A DNA stretch of 64,000 bases, from the NCBI GenBank assembly GCA_021018995.1, contig CM037585.1, forward strand, positions 128,827,291 to 128,891,290, given 5' to 3'. The position numbers were made by a program, and so were the translations under genes. Under the pieces are notes generated by a model. The model did no database searches. It had not been told where the DNA came from and saw only the letters and a list, made by a program, of their open reading frames with translations. Every line of letters starts with the position of its first letter. The first letter of the stretch is position 1. The stretch is from Chloranthus sessilifolius (lineage: Eukaryota; Streptophyta; Magnoliopsida; Chloranthales; Chloranthaceae). Below are positions 1 to 11,700 of the stretch, in pieces.

Positions 1-846
1 AATAACACGGGAGAAGGGTTTTTTGTTCTAATCTTTGACAATATAAATCTTTTAAGTATTGTCTCCAAATCATACAATTAACACAATCATGAAACCACAT
101 GCCACGCGTTCCAAATGGTTACCATGACTCGTGAACCAAATCACTCGGCGGTCGGGGTCGAGCATCTTTTGTAACTACCATCGATTATGTGGCAGAAAAG
201 GTCAAACACATATTTTAGGCCCCCAGAGGTCAGTGAATGTACCGTCTCATTCTTGATCGACCTGTGCAATGAATGCATGGGGCGTTTTTAGTAATTTAGG
301 GTTGTCAACGGGCCAAGTCGGCTGGAGCACAAGATGGGTTGTGATAGGCCCAAATGCTTTTCAACCTTAAAAATTAAGCCCAAACCTGGCCCGTTTATAT
401 ATCGGGCTAGGCTTGGTCCAGGTATAATTCAAGGAGGATGGGATAGTCAAACCTAAACCCAATCCGAACTGCGTTTGGTCCAGGCCATCCTGGCTTTTTT
501 TAACTTAATATAATCGGGCTTGATTGGGTTGGGTGAAGCCCTTCCGGGATTTTGATAGGCCGTATTATTTTTAAGCCTAAAGATTAGGCCCAAATCTGGC
601 CCGACCATCAAATCTATTTAAGCTTAAATCCGACCCAAACCGGTATGGGTCGAGTCGGGCGGTCACAAAAAATAAACCGTTTAAATTAATTGACGGACGG
701 AAGTGCGGACTCTCGTCTCGTGATCATCGGCTAACTGCAGACGAATTTGGCAGTTTTGCCAGCCTTTTTCCCTGTAAATTCTGAAAGATGATAGGGGCAT
801 TTTCGTCATTTCAAAAACCGAAATTTAATCCAGCTTGATTCGGCTT
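1..846. other. Upstream intergenic DNA and distal promoter of the GH9 gene
   Basis: No coding region is supported here. Positions about 300-665 are built from repeated short words around AAGCCCAAACCTGGCCCG and its complement (GGGC/GCCC blocks separated by AT-rich DNA). This looks like an old dispersed repeat; similar wording recurs in intron 3 of the GH9 gene near 7.7-7.9 kb. From about 670 onward the sequence is unique in the window and grades into the presumed promoter. The transcription start cannot be fixed from sequence. Confidence 0.4.
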
Positions 847-946
847 TTTGTCGTGTGTTTTTTCTGTTGAGAACCACCGTTGCAGAGACCTCTAGATCCT
901 CATTCAATATCAGCGAAGCTAGATCTACGCTTCTCTTTCCTCTACA

Positions 947-1139
947 ATGATCTCGAAACCCTAGAATTCAACTTCGTTTAGCTGCATTGACCCTTGGATC
1001 CTCTGAAACCTCGATTAATCGCTCAATGCGATCGATTTCAGAGGGGTTTAAAGCCTAAATGCTCGTTAAATCCTCCAACATTTCCCAGATTTCGATCAAT
1101 GCGAGCGGTTTTCAACAGACATTGAACCCTAGAAAGTAG
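947..1139 (+). promoter_or_regulatory. 5' leader with several short upstream ORFs before the GH9 start codon
   Basis: The region before the main ATG (1181) contains ATG-initiated minicistrons: 947-964 (5 codons), 1026-1058 (10 codons) and 1059-1139 (26 codons). The third starts directly after the stop of the second and ends 41 bases before the main start. If transcription begins near 850-930, as the CT-rich plant-like leader suggests, ribosomes would meet these first, so translation of the glucanase may be damped or conditional. An unrecognised intron or a later transcription start would remove them. Confidence 0.4.
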
Positions 1140-1180
1140 AAATCTTTTTGTGTTCCTTCTTTTTAAGTGGATTTGCTTGA

Positions 1181-2703
1181 ATGGGAGCGGTTTCCAAGTA
1201 CTCGAAGGGATGGGCTTGGTGGTTAATCGTGTTACTAATCGCCGCTCTTGTCATTACGGCCGCTGTAATTACTATTCGGAGGAGATCTCATGGTTCGAAG
1301 CCGGCTCCTGTTCCAGGACCCCCAGGCGAGATTTCGAAGAAATATTCAGACGCTCTAGGCATCGCATTGCAATTCTTTGATGTTCAAAAATGTGCGTGGC
1401 TTTTTAACCTTCTAACGGTTTATTTTCGTCCAGTTATACTTAATTTTATCGGTTCGAAGTCTTGTAGAAATGTTCATAGTTTTGGATCTATGAATTTTCT
1501 TTGTCTATGTAGTTTATAGTTATAATTTCTGAATTTTCTGATGTAGTTTATAGTTATAATTTTTGTTTGATTGTTCTTTTTTTTCTTAATGCTAGTTAAT
1601 TTTTAAGCTTTATGTTTAGTGAAGCTTATATTGTTCTGAGTATCATTCTGCTTGTTATAACTGCTGTATTTTTATAGCTCTTTTACTATTTATTGTTATT
1701 ATTATTATTATTTCAATTTCCATATTTTGGCACTTCGTCCTTTGAATGTTTTGTAGTAAAAGGGGAAGCTGGACCAGAATTCAGCTAAGAATGCTGATCC
1801 AGTGTCCCTATTTCGGTGCCTTGTGGCACCCAAATGCCAACATGGCATCTGTTCCCCCCTAAGTTCACCTCTCCATATGACGGTTTAGGGGAAAAACAAA
1901 TAATAGGGCCACAATCCTACGGTGACAAAATGAACACCTTTCATTTTTAAAGTATTGACTACCGTTGATCTTACTGTTCATTTTAAACTATTAATTTTAT
2001 TTAGCTGCCATGTGCAACTTCAATGCCAACATGGCACCTGTTCCCCCCTAAGATTCACCTCCCCATATGGAGTTTTAGGAAGAAATTAAAATTAATAAAG
2101 CCAGAGTCCTAGGGTGAGAAAACTAATATCTTTCTTTTCACTGTTCATTTTAAACTGTTAACCACCGTTGATTTCTCAGTGAACTTTTTTTTTTGGACTG
2201 TTATTTATCAACCTCGTCCATGTGCAGCGATTTGATGTTGGGCCAGCATTCTTGGCTGGTCTCCGGTCCAAGATCCCGGTGCTTATATGTGTATATAGGA
2301 CCTAACTCCTATCACCGCTTGTACATAGATAGGGCAATGAGAGCCCAGTTTTGCACCAGGTGGCGTACATCTTTGATCAATCCAAGTAGTCCACCTAGCA
2401 CATTAGCATGTCTCAGCCAAAGAATCACACCTATAAGAGGATTGGAATCACCCGATTGGTGCATTTTAATGTTGACCATTAAAAAAACATATTTACACTT
2501 GTCCATATTAGCGTGTATAGATCAGATGGCCCAAACTACTCAATAAGTGAGTTTTCGGGTCCACTTGAGTTCAATATATGAGCAACCACTTTAATGGTTT
2601 GGATTGCTCAAAAACTTGTGCCACAAGGCTTAAAAATGGGGCTGTCATGGCTCTATCTCCAATGGATCAATCATAGTCCATATATATATATATATGGACT
2701 ATG

Positions 2704-2748
<45 letters not shown>

Positions 2749-5700
2749 TTTCTTATATTCAGCATAATTTTTCTTATTTTCATACAAATATCTTATTTTT
2801 ACACCCCCCTTGAACCATGCATTCTGACAGTTATGGAAGACAACCACTGTCAGTATCTGATTTCATTTTGCTTTGCATTGTCGGTCAAAACCTTTTAACC
2901 AGTATTAATATTTTGTCTATTCTTCACAGCTGGTAAGTTGGTCAATAACAAAATTCCTTGGAGAGGGGATTCAGCCGTCCTAGATGGACGTGGAGCAAGA
3001 TTGGATCTATCAAAAGGAATGTATGATGCTGGAGATCACGTCAAATTTGGGTTTCCGATGGCTTTCACAGCAACTGTACTATCATGGACGATTCTCGAAT
3101 ACGGAGATCAGATGAGTGCAGCAAAGCATTTGACACCTGCTCAAGACGCTCTTAGATGGATCACAGATTATCTGATCAATTGTCATCCGTCCGAAAATGT
3201 GTTATATATTCAGGTAACTCAAGTTAATTTCTCTGATAGTTTCTGTGTATGGTGTTCATGATGTTATTTTCACATGAATTTCTGGCTGGGAAAATGATAT
3301 GCTTTAACTGACGAGTTCTACCATTCCCGACATTTTTTTTCTGAACCGATTTAAACAATTAAACTGTCATACATTATTTGGGAGGTTTGGAGTATTATGT
3401 ACTAGTATCAGGTCGTTATTATAAATTTGAAGAAACCCTAAATGCAAAATTTTCTTTCTTATATTTTCTCTCATATAATACTGATACAAATTGTATGCAT
3501 AATTTGAGATGCCCCGAGAATATTGTTTCCAACCATGTCCAGGAAACAAATTCATAAGCACGGTTTATTTGAAAAAACGTAGATTTTTCGAAGATAATTA
3601 CTTAGATGATGTTATTGAGTGTCAGCAGCACAACAATTGATAACCCTAGGCCCCTATCAAGCACATAGTAACTAGTCCAACGCTAAATACTGTCATGATT
3701 TGATACATGCCATATTGTAAAGTTTCACAAATCTGAGCGTCTATAAATTACTAAAAGTATTACTTTTTGGAGTAAAATTGAAACAAATATCATGAAGCAA
3801 GTATAAAAAATAAATGAATAAACTAACCATCATCACAGCCTTATCCCATTTATTTGGGGTTGGCTTTGCGAGTCTTATTTCTCCCATCGTTTTTTATCAG
3901 CCATAGTAACAAAGTTTGGATTCAGCAATTATTTCGCAAGGGATTGGTTCTGTTCAGTTCAGTGAGGATAATTCACGAATTCATTCGGAAAAAAATTCGG
4001 TAAAATTCAGAATGTTTTTATATAATAAAATAAGTCTATTCAACAGCCAAGAGGCTATTTAGATTTTAGAGCTTAATTATTTTGGAATGGGTCACTAATT
4101 GAGTACAGTTCGTACTATTTTTCATCAGGGTATGACAGTTAATTGGAAGGACCCAATTGACAGATCTAGTGGGTTGCATATTGCATTAAATTTTTTTTTC
4201 AATTTGTAAACAGGTGGAAAGATTTTAAAATGAATAGCTACCACACACATATATATATATATATATACACCCATATTATGTATATTAAAGGTTTACAAAT
4301 ATTCATTATTCAAAAGCAAAAATAATTTAATATTGTATTCTTTTTCCATGAGAGATGATGTCAAATGTGACAACTAGTCTCGTGGGACTTGAGGTGACTT
4401 TAAAAAGTAAAAGAGGACAATTCCTTTAATTAACAAGTAAAAGGAAAACGTGAGAATCATTTTCTGCGCTATGTTTTTTTAAAGCCAGTCAGTTCGCCGT
4501 TGGTTAGCTGATTGTTCGATGATTCTCCGAATTGTCATTTATTCAATGAGGGGCTTATACATCAAATTTTACCAAACATTCGAAAAAAATCACCAAATTT
4601 TGTGGCACTGCTCGTGGCTACCCTCCAACTCTTCACTGGTCTTCCTCTTCTCCTACTTCCTTGTGCTTGTAGCATCTCAAACCTTTGTACAGGGCCTGCT
4701 TTTGGCCTCCGACGAACATGTCCAAACCACCTAAATAAGTAAACAAATAACATTCACAAATAAGGGCCACTAGATAAACTACAAGTGTGCATGAAATGAT
4801 TGCATGAATATATGATAAAGAAAAATTAAAGCTACAAACCAATCCTAACTAAATGTCTACAAGTAAATTGTTAATTATCCACAAATAAGTTCATCCCCAT
4901 AAGGCTTAATACATCTTAATAGTTAAAACATGTGTTTTTAACCACAAATTTACAGAGTTAGGAGGACTAAGCTAATGTCTAGTATCAAATAATATAACAA
5001 ATAACCTCAAGGGGTTAGGTGAGCTGGCCAGGTACCTGCTTCCAAAAGCAGGAGACCTGAGTTCGAATCCCCTCCCCCCCCTTGAGGCCACCCTAGGGAT
5101 TTATATCCTGTGCTGACCCGGCATGTGCTGAATTTGGGGTGCGCATGTGCCCTTGGGATTAGGCGGGTGCTCTAAGAGGGCCCGGATACCCAGGTTATAA
5201 AAAAAAATAAAAAAAATAATAATACAACAAATTTACATAGTTAAGAGGACTAAGCTAATGTCTAGTATCAAATAATACGTGTAAATAATGTTCATCAATA
5301 GTTTTTCAAATCAAGTTCTCTCTTTCTCTTCTTCCCTCCAACATCACACTACATCATTGCTACTGTCATCATCCTCACAAGCTTTCCCATATACACAAAG
5401 TTTGGAATCTTTCAACGACAATCACTTTCCCATAGTATCTTTTTTCATCCAGGCAAAAAGTTCCGCGTGCCCCTTAATTGTCTTGTATTTCTAGGCATCA
5501 TCCTTAACCTTTGGTTGTGTCGTACAAAAAAAAAACATTTAACCTCTTCCGCTTGCGCCTATATAAAACAAATAATATAAATATTTTCATAAACAAGAAA
5601 ATATACGGTACTGTTACAGAAATTGAGATATCTAGATATACTTGAATAATATTTTAAAACTAAAAGTTATAGAACTTATATGCTCAACCATACTTTCCTT

Positions 5701-8700
5701 GCATCGTTATCTGATGAACTTCATGCAGGGCTTAGGATAAGCACAAGAAAACGTTGCAATATGCCAACCGAAGACTAGGTATGCCATGAAAATTCGACCA
5801 CTCAAACTGTTACCTTAGGTTGAGTACTATAATCTTCTGAAATGATTTTTGTTTGTCCAAATCTACTTCCCTTACTCCTTTCCCCCCTAGCAACTTTTTG
5901 AATGTTTTTTTTTGAAGAATAAATGTTGCTCATAATGAGCGATATCCAAGATTTTTGAAGTTTGTGGAAAAAATTAAGAAACATGGGAAATTGGATCTCA
6001 ATCCATTAAATTGTAGGGAATATATTGGGGTCTAGTTTGGTTATTAAGCTATACCTCATCTTTTTTTCCCCCTATTTTGAAGGAAAGAAAGAGAAAAGGC
6101 TTACATCAATAACCATTTAAAAGAGGAGAAAGAGTTATTCATCAAGAAAAGAAGAAAGAGTTTGAAGTGAGCCAAGATAGTAATCCCCACCTTGAATCAG
6201 GATGTTCTTACCTAGACGCCTCCAATCCCACCTTGAATCAGGATGTTCTTACCTAGACGCTTTCTCGACTAGATGATCACCATCACACGTCATTAGTGCC
6301 TTTTGCTGCTCTTTTTCTGCTTTCTCAGTTACAAAATTTGTCTTAGATTACCTGCTCCTTAGAACAAAATCTGTGCTTCTGTCTTTTTTCTCTCTTTAAT
6401 TTTACATAAATAATCCCATGTCATGGCATTGTGCTTCATTTGTTTATGGTTCTTTTCCAATTCAGATAAGGTTCCTCATGCTTTTTCTGATGAGGAAAGA
6501 TTTTTGTGGTCCTGCTAAGTGAATTGATTTGGTTGGTAGGTGGGTGATCCCGACATTGACCACAAATGTTGGGAGAGGCCAGAAACCATGGCCGAGGTGA
6601 GGCCTCTTACTCAGGTGAATGAATCTTCTCCTGGAACAGAGGTTGCAGCAGAAACAGCAGCAGCTCTGGCAGCGGCTTCTCTGGTGTACAGAAGCATGGA
6701 CTCATCGTATTCTGATGAGCTTCTCCGCCATTCTAAACAGCTATTTACTTTTGCTGATACTTATAAAGGTTCTTACAGTATCAGCATTCCCCAAGTGCAA
6801 ACATATTACAACTCCACAGGATATGAAGATGAGCTCTTGTGGGCAGCTACCTGGCTTTATCATGCAACTGGGGAACTGTCATACTTAAGTTATGTGACAG
6901 TAAACAATGGGAATTCCTTTGCCAATTGGGGAAATCCGACGTGGTTTAGTTGGGATAACAAGAATGCAGGAACACAGGTATTACATATTTATATTCTTTA
7001 CTATGAAGTACTATTTTTGTCTATTCAAATATACTACATGTTGGATTCTCTTAGACTGGTTGTACCATGATCAAACAACCTAATGATGTAGGATCTTTCT
7101 CAAGCCCTTATTTTAGTTCAAGTTTTCAGGATTATTATCTTTGATGAGTGTTTACTGTAAGCTATAATTTACCTGCTCAGAGAGCTCGGCCCAGCATCTA
7201 GCGTCTAAGTTCCAAATTTGTTCTAGGAAGAAGAGGTGCAGTTTTTTTCCTGAATCAGAGTGTGAAAACTAAAAATAAATGGAATTTTCAAATAACATGA
7301 AGAGCTTGAAATATATAAAAATAAGTTACTAGAGTTAGAAATAGGGGAACTCTCTATAGTAAGTTACAAATGAGAAAATGATGAAAACAAATCTTACCTT
7401 CCACTTCTGAAAAGCTATTTCTTTGAGACTAATTATTCACTTTTCATGGAGAAGAAGTCCACAATAATATTGGATAACCATCTTGCTTAGAAACTTGACC
7501 AAAAAAACCCATAAATATGCATTCAAAATTTGTGAAAAGTATGTACGTAGCATGAATGTCATCACAAGGTCCACAGGAATACTCACATGTTTAGTGAACT
7601 TAATTTTTTTTACTAAAAATGCCCATTATGTAAATATTATGGCCGTTATTCCATCTATGTCAACTGTTATATTGTTGGCAGTTATATCGAGGTTTTAAGT
7701 AGAGTAATCACTGGCTTGGCCTGGCACTGCAATCGGCCAATTTTCAATCTGGCCTAAGGGCAGGCCAAGTCTCGCCTTTTGTTAGTGAGGCCTAAAAATC
7801 ATGCCCCAACCCAGCCTGAAATATAACCTTAGCAGGTAGAGCTTTGCAACTCTGAGCTGGCCTGAATGTATAATGTGAAACATTTAGGCCAAAGATTGCT
7901 AATTTAATATGATTATCAATTGAAAATTTTGGCAATTTAATAATGGGAGCCATTACTTGCACACACAAAGTTGGTCATTACACATAAACTCTCTTATAAC
8001 TATCCATAAACATCTACCCAGCAGCTTGTTGGCAACCCTAGTTGTAGTGTAACATCATAGGAATGCTATTGTTCAATAGCCATTACAACTAATTTTTACC
8101 ACATATTTTCAAGAGATGAAATATTTATATGTGAAGATATTTCTTTAGTTCTAATCCAAGCCATCAATAAACTTCAACCTTATTTTTATAGTTATATTAT
8201 ATGTTATTTATAAAGGACTTTGTTTTATATACTTGAAGAGCAGTTTTCTGTTGCAGCACTATGCTATTAAAAATTTACCACAATGCCACAAAAAAGAAAT
8301 GCGTTCTCAAAGATCCTCATTCAGTATAAATATTGCTTGTCCTCTTTTTTATATTTTCTTCTATTAGTCAGATATAGATTAGAAAATTCTTAACACAAAT
8401 CGCAGTTATTTTACTGCTGTGAAAGTGAAAGTTCACGAGTTTGACATCCTGAAAGCCTAGAAAAATAAAAAAAGTAGAATGTAACTTGTATAGAGTAAGT
8501 CCCTGTGAATTTCTTACCCTTCAATTTCCTGAAATTCTATCCATGCAATTTTCTAAATTATAATTAAAAAAGTAGAATATAACTCGCATAGACCAATGAG
8601 CATAAAAAAATTCTTGCATGCAACTTCCTAAAATATAAACATATCTGTTCGCTGGTTTTCCACTAAGAAGTTTCACACTACATAACTTACTGGTCTCCTT

Positions 8701-11700
8701 TTTAATGTAACAAGAAAATTTACTTTAATTGACTTTCTTGCTTGGAATACAATTCATATTTCTGAAAAACCGAGCGTTCTAGCAAGTTTTTCCTTCAGAA
8801 TTTGTGAAGAGAATAAATGTAATTTCTAGAAAGTTATTATTTTTTTTCTATTCTTTTAATGGATGGAACAGCTTTGCAAGCTACACATTAAAAAAAAAAA
8901 TTCACTGCACAATTTCATAGAAGAAAAAAAAAAAATCAGTTTTCATCTCAGAACTTTCACAATACATAATCTGCTTCTGTCTCTCTGTAAGATAATGTGG
9001 CTCAACCAATTTATGATTGGAATTTCTGAGAGAGTGAATGCCACTGAAAGTTTCTTTAAATTTTTTAAAGATTCTGACTTTAAGCAAGCTTTACCTTTGG
9101 TTTTTTTGAATAGATAGAAATATTTATTTTTTACGTGATTTCTTTATGTGCATCCTACTTTTCTCGTCCCATTGTTATTTTGTAAAGATATCCTGAATTA
9201 ATTTTTGTTGTATCGTAGTGAAGCTCCTATTCATGCTTTGGTTTCAGAAATCTTTTTCCAGTTGCTCTGTGGATCTTGCATAGATTTCTACTTTTCACTA
9301 AAAAGGGAACAACCAGCAAAATATATCTGTCTAATTTTGTATCCCTTTGCAGTGCAATTATGTTTTTTGTCTCAATTTCTCTGCAAATTGGTCAACTCAT
9401 CATCCACAAATAACTTCCCAGGAACATCAGAAGCAACCAAGTGAATCTATAATGAAGAATATAAGAAATCCCGTGTAAATATCTACAACCTTCCAACTAG
9501 AGAGGGAGCTCCTCTTGGCCCACAAACTTAGGGATGGGGAGTCTCTTATTTTATGTAGGAAATCATAAAAACAATGGAAGCATGGAGACCGCCCCAATCT
9601 ATTATTGATGTGATTCTAATTATCATATTTAATACTCCCGAGCAATGTTCCAAATGCATGGTTATTTATTTATCGGTTTATCTTGTTTTATCAAACCTGT
9701 AAAATGATATGGGACATGAGGGAACTTTCTTAACAATTATGTGCAATCTTTGAGCAGGTTCTCTTGTCTAGGGTAAGTTTCTTTGGGCCAAAAAAGCTGT
9801 CAAGTGCAGAAAACAAAGGCCTGCAGATGTACAGGAGAACTGCAGACGCAGTAATGTGCGGTCTCCTACCAGAATCCCCAACAGCCACATCCAGTAGAAC
9901 AGATGGTAATTCTCAGTTCTAACGTTCATTTACAAGTATGTACTAATAAGTGCATGTGATTCTTGTTTTATCTATTTGTTGTTTGTGTTTTCTCCTACTT
10001 GCTTGTTCTCCTGCCATTTTCAGTGCTGTTTTCTGCTACAATATGTTCCGATGAACTAAAGCCATTAAAATTTTGAGGGTTTGACTGAATTTCTTTTTAA
10101 TTTTATCAGATTTTCCCAATATTTTTAAGATGTAGCTGTGACATGCAAGTCAGCATTTTATCATCCACATATTAAGAACTGATTACCACAAATAAAACCT
10201 GTCATCAAATTGCAATAAGTTTCTGTTTATATTAATAAAATATGTCACAAATTCCATCAATTTTGGTCGAAGACATCACTATTATTATTTATTCCATTCA
10301 GAGAAAATTTTATTTTATTTGATGGCATCCAAATTAAATGCATAACAGCTTAAGCTAAACAAGACTTCCATTTGAATATTCTTTGTCTTTTATAGTGTTG
10401 GGAATTTTCTACATGGAAGCCTCCTTAAAGGTTAGGACTTGTCATGTCTAAAATTTTATTGGTCATCTTCTTCTCTTACTATTTTTTATTTTTTTGCACA
10501 GGTGGTCTGGTATGGATCAGCCAATGGAATTCCCTGCAGCATCCTGTAGCCTCTGCATTTCTTGCCGCACTTTATGGTGATTACATGCTTACATCTCAAA
10601 CACCAACCCTCTATTGCAGCGGTAGTTCATACTCACCTGAAGATCTCCGCAAATTTGCCTTCTCCCAGGTGTGTCTTCGTTACACTAAGGACAGATTTTA
10701 ATTTTTTAACTTCCAAATTAGGCACCTGAATTAAAAAAATTTCCAGTAAAGTGCATGACTTCTTTTGCCCTAACTGCAAAGATTTTCTTAACTTAGTCCC
10801 AGATGCATTTTAATGATGCCATACTGTAAAACTTTGACATGAACCTCTAATGAACTGCTCCAGATTTAAAATTATGGATATGCTGGCAGAGCCTGATCAC
10901 CTATATTCATAGTAAAACTATTATACTTGGGTTGGCCTGCTGGAAGGAAGCATGTAACATGATATGTTGTGAAATTTTTGGTGAAAAGATGAGAGAGCCA
11001 AGGCCATATAAACATGACCTACATGCATTGATACATTTTGCTATTATTATTAGAGTTTGTTGCATTTATCCCGGTGAGATATGTCTTAGTCCGCCCCTCA
11101 TGTTTCATCTATTTACATTGCAGTCCTTGCTTTTATTTTTCCTTTACTTATTACCATCCCCTACAGTGACGAATCGGCTGTTGAGTATTACAGAACTATT
11201 TTGACTGCTATGAATCAGACGATGGACATAGTTTTTAACCACAATCCTTCCACCCAACGAATCTCGAGATCAGGTGCCTACCATCAAGCGGTCAGATTTT
11301 GATTCCACATGGCAGACAATCCAAAAAGTGAACATGATCATGGGTGTACATCAAACATGGTTCTTGGATCACTTTTCGAGATGTGTATCATGTGAATCAA
11401 AATCTGGCCCTCTGTTTGTAGGCCGTCTGTATCATGTGAATCAAAATCTGACCGTCTATATCATGTGAATCAAAATCTCAAGATCCATTAGGTCAAAAGA
11501 TCTGGGTGGAGAATAATTTCCTTCGTCTGATCCGAAGAAGTTAAAGGTTATTTTGTCAGGGAGCCCGTTACTGTACGGATAATAAGTAAAAGAAACACAA
11601 GCAAGAGCCGCAGTGTAAATAGATGAAACATGGGCATCGGAGTGTAAATAAGACGTATCTAAGAGAGGTAAATGCAAAAAACCCTTCTTACACTACAAAA

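Noticed and set aside
2701-2898. Frame starting with an Arg-Glu repeat
   Set aside because: It is the translated (GA)n microsatellite in an intron.
5071-5084. tRNA gene suggested by GAGTTCGAATCCCC
   Set aside because: No cloverleaf or acceptor stem fits; the A-rich tail and flanking repeat indicate a SINE.
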